Below are positions 1 through 8,427 of a stretch of DNA of 46,243 nucleotides, one piece after another. Position numbers and translations under genes: made by a program. The notes below the pieces were generated by a model that was not told the origin of the DNA, searched no databases, and saw nothing but the letters and a program-made list of their open reading frames with translations. Source of the DNA: Pseudooctadecabacter sp. (GTDB lineage Bacteria; Pseudomonadota; Alphaproteobacteria; Rhodobacterales; Rhodobacteraceae). Every line of letters starts with the position of its first letter. Position 1 is the first letter of the stretch. Location: assembly GCF_020627745.1 (NCBI RefSeq), contig NZ_JAHDGE010000024.1, forward strand, positions 1-46,243, given 5' to 3'.

Positions 1-863
1 CCCAGTTCCCGCGCCATGGCCAGTTCATGTTCGAACGTGTGACCGGCCAGAATGGCGTGACCCTGTTCGATATTCATCTGCACCTCGCCTTCAAGCCCGA
101 ACTCTTTCAGGAAGCCATAGACCGTGGCGACATCGTAGTCGTACTGGTGTTTCGTCGGCTCTTGGGGCTTGGGCTCAATCAGAATGGCCCCCTTGAAACC
201 GATCTTGTGCTTGTAGTCGACGACCATTTGCAACATGGCCCCCGCCTGCGCACGTTCACGGCCCATGTCTGTGTTCAGCAGGGTTTCATAGCCTTCACGA
301 CCACCCCACAAAACGTAGTTTTCGCCCCCCAGTTTCATGGTGGCATCCATGCAGGTTTTGATGGTGGCGGCAGAAAAGGCAAACACCTCGGGATCAGGGT
401 TCGTGGCGGCCCCAGCCATGAAGCGGCGGTGTGAAAACAGGTTCGCAGTCCCCCACAGCAGTTTCATCCCACTGGCGTCCATCTTGTCGCCGAAGTAATC
501 GACGATCTCTTCCAGACGCGCCGTGTTTTCCGCGAAATCCGCACCCTCTGGGCGGACGTCGGCATCGTGGAAACAGAAGTACGGCACGTTCAGGATTTCG
601 AACATCTCGAACGCAACATCTGCTTTCAGGCGGGCCAAATCCATCGTGTCGCCAAACCAAGGCCGATCAAAGGTCTGGCCGCCGAACGGATCGCCACCGG
701 GCCACGCAAAAGAATGCCAATAGGCCGCCGCAAAGCGCAGATGGTCCTTCAGCGTTTTGCCCATGACCATTTCGTCCGGATTGTAGTGGCGGAACGCGAA
801 TTCATTGGAACTGTCAGGCCCCTCATAGGCGATCTTCGGGATGCCGTTGAAAAAGTCAGTCAT
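1..863 (-). CDS. xylA: Xylose isomerase, C-terminal part cut off by the left window edge
   Basis: Interconverts D-xylose and D-xylulose in the cytoplasm with divalent metal. The frame reads leftwards from ATG at 863 ([20 protein letters not shown]) and is still open at base 1, giving 287 complete codons; the family is about 435 residues, so roughly a third is missing. Family motifs seen are [12 protein letters not shown] with catalytic His99, [13 protein letters not shown], the metal-site stretch [14 protein letters not shown], and [18 protein letters not shown]. The start lies 2 nt beyond the xylB stop, and AAGGA inside the end of xylB serves as ribosome binding site, so it is the last visible gene of the leftward xyl operon. 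Identification is firm. Confidence 0.96.
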   Translation of the reverse strand, partial: MTDFFNGIPKIAYEGPDSSNEFAFRHYNPDEMVMGKTLKDHLRFAAAYWHSFAWPGGDPFGGQTFDRPWFGDTMDLARLKADVAFEMFEILNVPYFCFHDADVRPEGADFAENTARLEEIVDYFGDKMDASGMKLLWGTANLFSHRRFMAGAATNPDPEVFAFSAATIKTCMDATMKLGGENYVLWGGREGYETLLNTDMGRERAQAGAMLQMVVDYKHKIGFKGAILIEPKPQEPTKHQYDYDVATVYGFLKEFGLEGEVQMNIEQGHAILAGHTFEHELAMAREL

Positions 864-865
864 GG

Positions 866-2296
866 TCAGAGGTCCTTCAATATCGAATAAGCCTGTTTGT
901 AGCGGGCGTGCCCCTCGGCCATCGCCGCGCTGAGGTCTGTGTTCGGCACGATTGTCTTGGCCAAAGGCGGCTGGGTCGCGATATCCGTGCTGGCACCGGC
1001 GGCCATCATGCCCAAGCGTGCGGCACCCAGCGCTGCACCAAAATCGCCCGCTTCGGGGACGTCCAAAGGAAAGCCCAATGTCGTCGCCATCATCTCAAGC
1101 CAGTGACCTGATTTCGCACCGCCGCCCATCGCCAAAGCGCGTGGCAATGTCGTGCCGGTCGCGGCCAGCGCATCGCGGCAATCGGCAAAAGCGTAGCACA
1201 CCCCTTGAAGAACAGCGCGCGCGGCTTCTTTGGCATCGGTCGCGTGATCCAGATGCAGGAACTGCCCGCGCATGGCCGCATTGTTGTGGGGGGTACGTTC
1301 GCCGCCCAGATAGGGCAAAAACAAAGTGCGCGACGGGGCTGTCTCATCGCCCAGATCCTGCGTCAGCGCGGCCGCCGATTGGCCGGTCAATTGCGCCAAC
1401 CAGTTGAGCGCGTCGGTGGCCGCCAGAATGACGCCCATCTGGTGCCACGTATCGGGCACGGCGTGGCAAAACGTATGAACGGCCGTCGCAGGATCAGGCC
1501 GGTAGCCCGCGTTGGCGGCAAACAAAACGCCAGAGGTGCCCAGTGACACGAACCCCGTCCCGTCCCGCACCACGCCCGCGCCGATGGCCGCCGCCGCATT
1601 GTCCCCTGCCCCGCCTGCGACCACGCAGCGCGGCAGGCCCAAATCCGCGGCCAGATCAGCGCGCAACTGACCGGACACGGCGGACCCCTCGACCAAGGCA
1701 GGCATCTGATCGCGGGACAAATGACAGGCCGCCAGCAGGTCTTCCGACCAGTCGCGTGCACCGGTATCCAGCCACGACGTTCCTGCGGCATCCGACATTT
1801 CGGACACATGTTCGCCGGTGAGGAACAGTCGCAGGTAGTCCTTGGGCAACAAAACCTTGGCGATCTTTTCGAAAACCTCGGGTTCGTTTTCGCGCACCCA
1901 GTCGACCTTGGGCGCAGTGAAGCCTGGAAAAACGATGTTGCCGGTCAGATCGCGAAACTGCGCATCCGCGTCCATAGCCGCCGCCTGGGGCGCTGATCGC
2001 GTGTCGTTCCAAAGCATACAGGGCCGCAGCGGCGCGTCATCCGCACCCACCAGCGTGGCACCATGCATGTGCCCGGCCAACCCGATCCCGCGCAGGCCTG
2101 ACAGATCAACCCGCCCCGCCAAAGCGCGCAAAGCCTCGATCGCGGCATCGCACCACGACTGGGGGTCCTGTTCGGACCAGCCATCATGAGGGCGCTGCAC
2201 CGACAGCGGAACGGAATGTTCCGCCACCAACGTCTGCGCCTCATCGACCGCTATCGCCTTGAGGGACGACGTCCCAAGATCAAGACCGATATACAT
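866..2296 (-). CDS. xylB: Xylulokinase (FGGY family)
   Basis: Phosphorylates D-xylulose to xylulose 5-phosphate with ATP, feeding the pentose phosphate pathway. It has 476 residues, the normal length for XylB. The N-terminal sugar kinase motif DLGTSSLKA (residues 6-14), the substrate region [14 protein letters not shown] and the C-terminal ATP-site motif [10 protein letters not shown] are visible. The ATG at 2296 shares one base with the stop codon of the ATPase gene upstream (TGATG), which indicates translational coupling. xylA follows after 2 nt. Substrate assignment rests on the operon (xylA, xylFH, ROK regulator); other FGGY kinases are less likely. Confidence 0.95.
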   Translation of the reverse strand: MYIGLDLGTSSLKAIAVDEAQTLVAEHSVPLSVQRPHDGWSEQDPQSWCDAAIEALRALAGRVDLSGLRGIGLAGHMHGATLVGADDAPLRPCMLWNDTRSAPQAAAMDADAQFRDLTGNIVFPGFTAPKVDWVRENEPEVFEKIAKVLLPKDYLRLFLTGEHVSEMSDAAGTSWLDTGARDWSEDLLAACHLSRDQMPALVEGSAVSGQLRADLAADLGLPRCVVAGGAGDNAAAAIGAGVVRDGTGFVSLGTSGVLFAANAGYRPDPATAVHTFCHAVPDTWHQMGVILAATDALNWLAQLTGQSAAALTQDLGDETAPSRTLFLPYLGGERTPHNNAAMRGQFLHLDHATDAKEAARAVLQGVCYAFADCRDALAATGTTLPRALAMGGGAKSGHWLEMMATTLGFPLDVPEAGDFGAALGAARLGMMAAGASTDIATQPPLAKTIVPNTDLSAAMAEGHARYKQAYSILKDL

Positions 2297-3045
2297 CAGG
2301 CGGCAGCCTTGGGGTTTTTGCCCAGAATGATCATCGACAGGATATCATCCTCGGTCACGTCCTCCACACGTTCGGCGCCGACCATCTGGCCGTTTTTCAT
2401 CACCGCCACACGGTCGCACAACTCCATCATCTCGCGCGTGTCGTGGGAAATCAGGAAAATCCCCAGACCTTGCTTTTTCAACTCCTGGATAAGTTCGGCC
2501 ACCATGGCGGTTTCATGCACGCCCAAAGCCGCCGTCGGTTCGTCCATGATCAGGATTTTGGCATTGAAATAGACCGCGCGGGCAATCGCCACGGACTGCC
2601 GTTGCCCACCAGACAGCGCGGACACCGGTTCTTTCAGCTTTTTGAAATTCGGGTTCAGCCGCGCCATGATCTTGCGGGTCTCCGCCTCCATCCGGTCGTC
2701 ATCCACAAAGCCGAAGGCATTTGTAATCTCACGCCCCAAAAAGAGGTTCGACGCCGCATCCAGATTGTCGGCCAAGGCCAAGGTCTGGTAGATCGTTTCG
2801 ATGTTGTGGTCGCGGGCGTCACGGGGCGATGTGATCGACGCCTTTTCGCCGTTGATGAAGATTTCGCCACTGTCCATTTTGTAGGCACCCGACAGCATCT
2901 TGATCAGGGTCGATTTGCCGGCACCGTTGTGCCCCAACAGGCCCACAACCTCGCCCGCGTTCAAACTGATCGAGACATTATCGACAGCCTGCACCCCGCC
3001 AAACGCGATGGAGACGTTTTTCATTTCAACCAAAGGTGCCATCAT
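2296..3045 (-). CDS. Sugar ABC transporter ATP-binding protein, single-domain (XylG/FrcA-like)
   Basis: Energises import of the pentose bound by the upstream XylF-like protein. It has 249 residues with one complete ATPase cassette: Walker A GHNGAGKST (38-46), signature LSGGQRQ (144-150), Walker B ILIMDE (164-169) and a switch His in ISHD. Classical XylG/RbsA/AraG proteins are about 500 residues with two fused cassettes, so this is the short FrcA-like form and presumably works as a homodimer. The start ATGATG overlaps the permease stop by 4 nt (ATGA), with GGGAG just upstream. Confidence 0.93.
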   Translation of the reverse strand: MMAPLVEMKNVSIAFGGVQAVDNVSISLNAGEVVGLLGHNGAGKSTLIKMLSGAYKMDSGEIFINGEKASITSPRDARDHNIETIYQTLALADNLDAASNLFLGREITNAFGFVDDDRMEAETRKIMARLNPNFKKLKEPVSALSGGQRQSVAIARAVYFNAKILIMDEPTAALGVHETAMVAELIQELKKQGLGIFLISHDTREMMELCDRVAVMKNGQMVGAERVEDVTEDDILSMIILGKNPKAAA

Positions 3046-4334
3046 TTCGCTCCCACTCGTTTGCGATACTGAATGTCGATAAAGACGGCGAGGACCAGAA
3101 CGGCACCCACAACGAGGTTTTGCAGCGGCGCATCCACGCCCACCATGGCCATGCCTGATTGCAGCGATTGCATGATCAACGCACCCAGGATCGCGCCATA
3201 GATCGTGCCCAGACCACCCGACAAGGCGGTACCCCCGATAACCGCTGCCGCAATGACGCGCAGTTCGTCCAAGGTGCCGATGTCATTGGTGTGGTTGGCC
3301 AGACGGGCCGATGCGACCAAAGCAGCAAGACCACACAGAATGCCCATCAGGGTGAAGATTTTAACCGTCAACATCCGCGTGTTGATGCCCGACAATTCCG
3401 CTGCATCGGGGTTACCGCCGGTGGCAAAGATGTAGCGACCCAGCCGTGTTTTTTGTGCGATGATCGTCATGGCGGCGGCCACAGCAATCAACAACAGGAC
3501 CGAAATCGGCAGGCCGTAGACCGGCGTGCAGCCTTCGGCGACCTCGCAGCCAAAACGGCTGGGATCACGGGCAACCACGCGCTCGGGCACGGAGTAGCTG
3601 GTGAGGATACCGATGAACCCTGCGATCGCCGCCACACAGATCGCAGCCAAGGACACTTCTGCCCACATCGGTTTTACGTTGAAGCCATGCTTGGTCTTCA
3701 CACGGCGGCTGTTGAAGATCAGAACCACCGTTGCGATCATGGCGATGATGCCGACCACCCAGCTGACGGGCCCACCCAAAGTGCCACTGATCCCGCCGAA
3801 GGTCTTGAACGTCTCATTCAGCGGCCCGATGGTCTGGCCTTCGGTCATGTACCAGCCCACGTTGCGCCAGACGAGGAACCCGCCCAAGGTCACGATGAAG
3901 GCGGGAATGCTCAGATACCCGATCATCCAGCCGTTGAACGCCCCGATCAGCGCGCCGATGATCAATCCGCCTACGATGGTGATCCACGGGATGGCCCAAT
4001 GTCCAAGCTCCAGCATCTCGGGCAGCCAGCGGACCTGCGACATGGCCATGAAGGCCGAACAGGTCGCCAGCACCGCGCCGACGCTTAGGTCAATGTGGCG
4101 GGTGACAATCACGAACACCATGCCGGTTGCCATGATGGCGACGCTGACCGTCTGGATCGTCAGGTTGAAAATGTTGCGCGGGGTCAGAAACCGCCCCTCG
4201 GTCATGATGTTGAACACCAAAGCGACCAGAATGAATGCGCCGATCATGCCCAGAAGGCGCGTATCAAGCTCCAGCTCCTGGAAAAAGCTGCGTTTGGTTT
4301 GGGTCTTTGGGGCATGTGCCGTTTGATCGGACAT
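3042..4334 (-). CDS. xylH: Sugar ABC transporter permease (XylH-like)
   Basis: Inner-membrane permease of the pentose importer, 430 residues. After a cytoplasmic N-terminus there are about ten hydrophobic segments. The BPD_transp_2 family region is seen as GMVFVIVTRHIDLSVGAVL near residue 75 and, near the C-terminus, as GRYIFATGGNPDAAELSGIN followed by VIGGTALSGGLGT. The ATG at 4334 is preceded by GGAGGAG at a spacing of 9. The protein is somewhat longer than E. coli XylH (393), because of an extra loop around residues 205-270 with the cysteines FGCEVAEGC. The gap to xylF holds a strong hairpin. Confidence 0.93.
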   Translation of the reverse strand: MSDQTAHAPKTQTKRSFFQELELDTRLLGMIGAFILVALVFNIMTEGRFLTPRNIFNLTIQTVSVAIMATGMVFVIVTRHIDLSVGAVLATCSAFMAMSQVRWLPEMLELGHWAIPWITIVGGLIIGALIGAFNGWMIGYLSIPAFIVTLGGFLVWRNVGWYMTEGQTIGPLNETFKTFGGISGTLGGPVSWVVGIIAMIATVVLIFNSRRVKTKHGFNVKPMWAEVSLAAICVAAIAGFIGILTSYSVPERVVARDPSRFGCEVAEGCTPVYGLPISVLLLIAVAAAMTIIAQKTRLGRYIFATGGNPDAAELSGINTRMLTVKIFTLMGILCGLAALVASARLANHTNDIGTLDELRVIAAAVIGGTALSGGLGTIYGAILGALIMQSLQSGMAMVGVDAPLQNLVVGAVLVLAVFIDIQYRKRVGAK

Positions 4335-4412
4335 GGGGTATGGCTCCTCCGCTCAGGCGCGCTTCATTGCGGCCTGCGGTGACAATAGCGAATTTTCAGG
4401 AAATCGAGAAAT

Positions 4413-4445
4413 CCGTGGCCCGCTTGCTAGGGCGGCGGGCCACGG
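4413..4445 (-). terminator. Intercistronic hairpin between xylF and xylH
   Basis: A perfect 11-bp inverted repeat (4413-4423 and 4435-4445, arms CCGTGGCCCGC / GCGGGCCACGG) with an 11-nt loop lies 7 nt beyond the xylF stop. No long U-tract follows on the transcribed strand, so it is more likely a partial terminator or a 3'-end stabiliser. Such a structure would raise the level of the binding protein over that of the permease and ATPase, as is known for the malE-malF gap of E. coli. The function is inferred. Confidence 0.7.
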
Positions 4446-4452
4446 GATCGTC

Positions 4453-5487
4453 TTAGTTACAAGGTGCGGGACCGTCGGTCACGCCCTGGCACAGGGCATC
4501 GACTTCGATCCAGCCTGCATCGGTCACAACGCTGAGGTTGTCAGCGGTGATCGGCACCGGCGCAAGGAAGATCGCAGCCATTTCGGTGCCCGCCGGGGAC
4601 GTCCAGTCGATGACGCCCTCGACCGCAGAAAAGTCACCGTCGGCTTCAGCAAGCTGTACCGCGATGGATCCGGCAGCCGCACCCAGTTCACGGGCGTCTT
4701 TCCAGACGGACACGGTTTGCGTGCCCAGTGCGACGCGGTTCAGTGCAGCGTGATCGCCGTCCTGGCCGGACACTGGAATACCTTCCATGCCCTGCGCTGT
4801 CAAAGCAGCCACAACACCACCGGCGGTGCCGTCGTTGGAGGCCACAACAGCGTCAACGTTGTTGTCGTTGGCGGTCAGGATCTGTTCCATGTTGCGCTGT
4901 GCGTTCGCAGGCAACCAGCCATCTGTGTAGGCTTCGTCAACGATGGTGATATCACCGGCGTCGATCGCGGCCTGAAGAACCTCTTGCTGACCACCACGCA
5001 GGAAATCTGCGTTCGGATCGGTGGGGGAGCCTTTGATCATGACATAATTGCCGGACGGCTGCGCCTCAAGAACGGCACGGGCCTGCATCCGGCCCACTTC
5101 GACGTTGTCAAATGTCAGGTAAAATGCGCGGCTGTCTTCGATCAGACGGTCATAACCCACAACCGGAATGCCTTCGGCGGCGGCGGCATCAACAGCGGGA
5201 CCAATGGCGGCGCTGTCTTGTGCAAGAATGATCAGGGCATCCACACCCTGTGCGATCAGGCTTTCCACATCCGACAGCTGCTTGGACGAAGACGACTGCG
5301 CGTCTGCGGACACATAGGTCGCACCAGCCGCTTCAAGGGCTGCAACGATTGCCGCCTCGTCTGTCTTCCAACGCTCTTCCTGGAAATTCGACCAGCTCAC
5401 GCCGACCGTCACGCCATGGCCGTCCGCGTAAACGGTCGTGCCCAAAGAAGTCGCCGTCAGTGCGGCGGCCATAAATAGTTTTTTCAT
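4453..5487 (-). CDS. xylF: Periplasmic D-xylose-type sugar-binding protein
   Basis: Captures the sugar in the periplasm for the XylH/ATPase importer. It has 344 residues with a Sec signal peptide (MKKLFMAAALTATSLGTTVYA, then DG). The type 1 periplasmic-binding fold is shown by VGVSWSNFQEERW (start of the mature domain), QGVDALIILAQDS, IPVVGYDRLI, the hinge region VVASNDGTAGGV and IPVSGQDGD, all close to XylF patterns. A strong ribosome binding site GGGAGG sits before ATG 5487. It is the first gene of the operon, divergent from xylR. Xylose specificity is inferred from xylAB and the family pattern. Confidence 0.93.
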   Translation of the reverse strand: MKKLFMAAALTATSLGTTVYADGHGVTVGVSWSNFQEERWKTDEAAIVAALEAAGATYVSADAQSSSSKQLSDVESLIAQGVDALIILAQDSAAIGPAVDAAAAEGIPVVGYDRLIEDSRAFYLTFDNVEVGRMQARAVLEAQPSGNYVMIKGSPTDPNADFLRGGQQEVLQAAIDAGDITIVDEAYTDGWLPANAQRNMEQILTANDNNVDAVVASNDGTAGGVVAALTAQGMEGIPVSGQDGDHAALNRVALGTQTVSVWKDARELGAAAGSIAVQLAEADGDFSAVEGVIDWTSPAGTEMAAIFLAPVPITADNLSVVTDAGWIEVDALCQGVTDGPAPCN

Positions 5488-5564
5488 TGTAACCTCCCAG
5501 TTATCCCCGCCCTGATCCGGACGGCAGCGAGTCGTTTGACCCGATGCCGATTAAACTCCCCTAA

Positions 5565-5587
5565 TTTATTTTAGCTGTCAAAATAAA
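5565..5587. promoter_or_regulatory. Candidate XylR (ROK) operator
   Basis: Perfect 8-bp inverted repeat TTTATTTT (5565-5572) / AAAATAAA (5580-5587) with a 7-nt spacer, in the gap between the divergent xylF and xylR genes. It overlaps a consensus -35 hexamer TTGACA for leftward transcription of xylF (complement of 5576-5581). A second copy of the half-site, TTTATTTTAG, lies at 5679-5688, about 10 nt before xylR. AT-rich palindromes are typical operators of ROK repressors; binding by the neighbouring regulator is inferred. Confidence 0.65.
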
Positions 5588-5698
5588 AATTTCTCAGGTC
5601 GCAAATTTTTGTCGCAAATCGGGAAATTCCGCCCTAACCTGACAGCAACCTACCGATTTATGCTGCAACTGCGGCATTTTTATTTTAGAGACCGAAAA

Positions 5699-6967
5699 AT
5701 GTCTGACGTACTGACCCATCTGTCGTCCCATGATCCGTCCGAAGGGTGCGGACCTTTGTTGACAGGCACCCGCGAGGGGGGGACGTCATTGCGCCAGGAG
5801 GCTTTTGAATACGTGCGCGCGCGGGGTCAGGCGGCCCGGACCGATATCACGCATGCACTCAACATCAGCGCGGGCTCGGCAACGACCCTGACCGCCGATC
5901 TCATCGCCTCCGGCTATCTGGAAGAGGTTGAAAGCACCCCGCGCGAAACCGGTCGCGGACGCCCACGGGTGGCGCTTCAGGTGGTTCCCGACGCAGGCTT
6001 TGTCATCGGGATCAAGCTCGCCTTCAAACGCCACATCGCCGTGATGGTCGATTTTGCAGGCAATCTGGTAGCCGATGCAGACCTTCCGTCAAACGAGACA
6101 CGACGCCCGGTTGGCGACCTGATGGACGAAACCGAGGCCCTGATCCGGAAGCTGTTAAAGAAAAGCAACAAATCAGAGGGCGACATACGCGCCGTGGGCA
6201 TCGGCCTGCCGGGGATTGTCGATCACGGATCGGGCAGTGTGGTCTGGTCCTCCATGCTGACCACACGCGACGAAAACCTGTCGCATGCTTTCGCCCGTCG
6301 TTTCGATATGCCGATGGTTCTGGACAATGACGCCAACATGCTCACGCTGGCGGAACTGTGGTTCGGACAAGGACGGACCATGTCGAATTTCGCAGTCGTG
6401 ACGATTGAAAGCGGCGTGGGCATGGGGCTTGTTCTCGACAACACGCTTTATCGGGGTGCGCATGGGATGGGTCTGGAATTGGGCCATACCAAGGTGCAGC
6501 TCGACGGCGCATTGTGTCGCTGCGGCCAGCGCGGTTGTCTGGAGGCTTATCTGGCAGATTATGCCCTCAGCCGTGAGGCCGCGACAGCCCTCGACCCGGA
6601 CATGACGGTGACAAACCGGCCCGAAGACACCCTCGAGACTTTGTTCCAGCAGGCCAAATCCGGCCACACCGCGGCGGAAACGATCTTTCGTCGCGCGGGA
6701 CGATATCTGTCCCTCGGGCTGTCCAATGTGGTGCAACTGTTTGATCCGGCGCTGATCATCCTGTCCGGCGAACGCATGCAGTACGACTATCTCTATGCGG
6801 AAACTGTCCTTGACGAGATGCAGAAACTGACCCTGAACGAAGGTCGCAAACCTTGCAAGGTCGCCATTCATGCGTGGGGCGATCTGGTCTGGGCGCGGGG
6901 CGCGGCGGCCCTCGCCCTGTCGCAGGTCACAGACACCCAGATCGGCGGAGAGGCCCGCAGCGCATGA
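5699..6967 (+). CDS. xylR: ROK-family transcriptional regulator of xylose genes
   Basis: Probable repressor of the divergent xyl operon, relieved by xylose. It has 422 residues from ATG 5699, giving MSDVLTHLSS. An in-frame start at 5609 would add 30 residues but would run through the half-operator at 5679, so I prefer 5699. Domains: winged helix at about 30-95 (RTDITHALNISAGSATTLTA, then GRGRPRVAL) and a ROK domain from about 100, with the zinc motif CRCGQRGC (C273, C275, C280) after GLELGHTKV. Its stop overlaps the next gene by 4 nt (ATGA). Xylose specificity comes from position only. Confidence 0.9.
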   Translation: MSDVLTHLSSHDPSEGCGPLLTGTREGGTSLRQEAFEYVRARGQAARTDITHALNISAGSATTLTADLIASGYLEEVESTPRETGRGRPRVALQVVPDAGFVIGIKLAFKRHIAVMVDFAGNLVADADLPSNETRRPVGDLMDETEALIRKLLKKSNKSEGDIRAVGIGLPGIVDHGSGSVVWSSMLTTRDENLSHAFARRFDMPMVLDNDANMLTLAELWFGQGRTMSNFAVVTIESGVGMGLVLDNTLYRGAHGMGLELGHTKVQLDGALCRCGQRGCLEAYLADYALSREAATALDPDMTVTNRPEDTLETLFQQAKSGHTAAETIFRRAGRYLSLGLSNVVQLFDPALIILSGERMQYDYLYAETVLDEMQKLTLNEGRKPCKVAIHAWGDLVWARGAAALALSQVTDTQIGGEARSA

Positions 6968-8427
6968 TCCGCGCGGCGATCCTGTGTCTGATGGCTGCGC
7001 CGCTTGCGGCGGACCCGCTGTTCGAAGATATGTCGTCGGCGCTGCCCCCTCATGTCTATGATGGCGACTGGACCCATTTTGTAGGTGGCGGCCTTGCCGT
7101 GATGGATTGCAACGGGGACACCCTGCCGGATATTTTCGCAGCCGGCGGCAGCACACCCGCAATCCTGATCGTCAATCAGGGCGGCTTTTCGTTTGAACAG
7201 GCACCCCTTGTTGAACTGACCGGTGTCACGGGGGCCTATCCGATCAATCTTGACGGCGATGAGCACACGGATCTGTATGTCCTGCGGGCCGGCAGCAACG
7301 TGGCGCTTCGGGGCGGACCAGAGTGTTCCTTTTCCGATGCGACAGCTGACTGGGGACTGCCGCAGGATGACCGGTGGTCCACCGCCTTCACGGCGTGGTG
7401 GGAGGGCGACCGCCCGACCCTCGCCATCGGCAATTATGTCGACCGCGATGATCCCATGGGCCCGTTTGAGGCTTGTGACGACAATGTTTTGCTGACCCCG
7501 TCTTCGGACGGCTACGATGCCACCTTGCTGACGCCGGGGTTCTGCCCTCTGTCGATGCTTGCCGCCCGTGACGCCCGTGGCAAACCCGCGCTGCGCCTGT
7601 CCAACGACCGCCACTATTATGTCAAAGACGGCTATGAACAGATGTGGGACATCACCGAAAGGCGGTTTTTGGGTCCCGAAGACGGATGGCAGCCCGTATC
7701 GCTTTGGGGCATGGGTATTGCGTCGCGTGATCTGGACGGCGACGGCCTGGACGAGGTGATGCTGACCTCCATGGGGGACCAGCTGCTGCAACTGGCCCAA
7801 CCCGACGGAACCTATCAGGCGGCCCCCTATGAGATCGGGTCCTACGCGCAACGCCCCCACATCGGCGACGAAGGGCGTCCCTCGACGGGCTGGCACGCGG
7901 AATTTGGCGATGTTGATAACGACGGCCGCGCCGATCTGTTTATCGCGAAAGGCAATGTCGATCAGATGCCTGGGATGGCCACGCGTGATCCCAACAACTT
8001 ACTGATGCAGACGGAGGGCGGCACCTTTGTGGAACATGCCGCAGATGCTGGCGTCGCATCAATGGACAGGTCGCGCGGTGCGGCGCTGGTCGATTTTGAC
8101 GGCGACGGGCGGCTCGACCTCCTTGTGTCAAACAGGCGCGCGCCGCTGGAACTTTACCGCAACACGACACAACAAACCGGCAACTGGCTGGGTATTTCGC
8201 TGCGCCAATCGGGTGGCAATCGCGACGCCATAGGGGCGGTCATCCGTATCGGGACGCAAAGCCAGCAAAACACCATCGGCGGCGGCCATGCCGGCGGGCA
8301 ACTTGGCCCGCGCCATTTCGGGCTGGGCGACCGTCAGACGGCCCGAATTGATGTAACATGGCCCGACGGGTCGACATCGTCTCACGTGGCCGAGGCGAAC
8401 CAGACCGTGGTTCTGCAAAAACCCTAA
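6964..8427 (+). CDS. Secreted FG-GAP/VCBS repeat protein with ASPIC-UnbV C-terminal domain (CRTAC1-like)
   Basis: Exported protein of 487 residues, probably a calcium-binding beta-propeller; no enzymatic role is known for the family. ATG 6964 (MIRAAILCLMAAPLAADP, a signal peptide) is preferred over an upstream in-frame start at 6853, which would sit deep inside xylR. At least five DxDxDG-type motifs are seen (DCNGDTLPD, NLDGDEHTD, DLDGDGLDE, DVDNDGRAD, DFDGDGRLD). The last ~80 residues (NWLGISLRQSGGNRDAIGAV to DVTWPDGS) match the ASPIC/UnbV domain. It overlaps xylR by 4 nt and converges with the peroxidase gene. Confidence 0.85.
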   Translation: MIRAAILCLMAAPLAADPLFEDMSSALPPHVYDGDWTHFVGGGLAVMDCNGDTLPDIFAAGGSTPAILIVNQGGFSFEQAPLVELTGVTGAYPINLDGDEHTDLYVLRAGSNVALRGGPECSFSDATADWGLPQDDRWSTAFTAWWEGDRPTLAIGNYVDRDDPMGPFEACDDNVLLTPSSDGYDATLLTPGFCPLSMLAARDARGKPALRLSNDRHYYVKDGYEQMWDITERRFLGPEDGWQPVSLWGMGIASRDLDGDGLDEVMLTSMGDQLLQLAQPDGTYQAAPYEIGSYAQRPHIGDEGRPSTGWHAEFGDVDNDGRADLFIAKGNVDQMPGMATRDPNNLLMQTEGGTFVEHAADAGVASMDRSRGAALVDFDGDGRLDLLVSNRRAPLELYRNTTQQTGNWLGISLRQSGGNRDAIGAVIRIGTQSQQNTIGGGHAGGQLGPRHFGLGDRQTARIDVTWPDGSTSSHVAEANQTVVLQKP

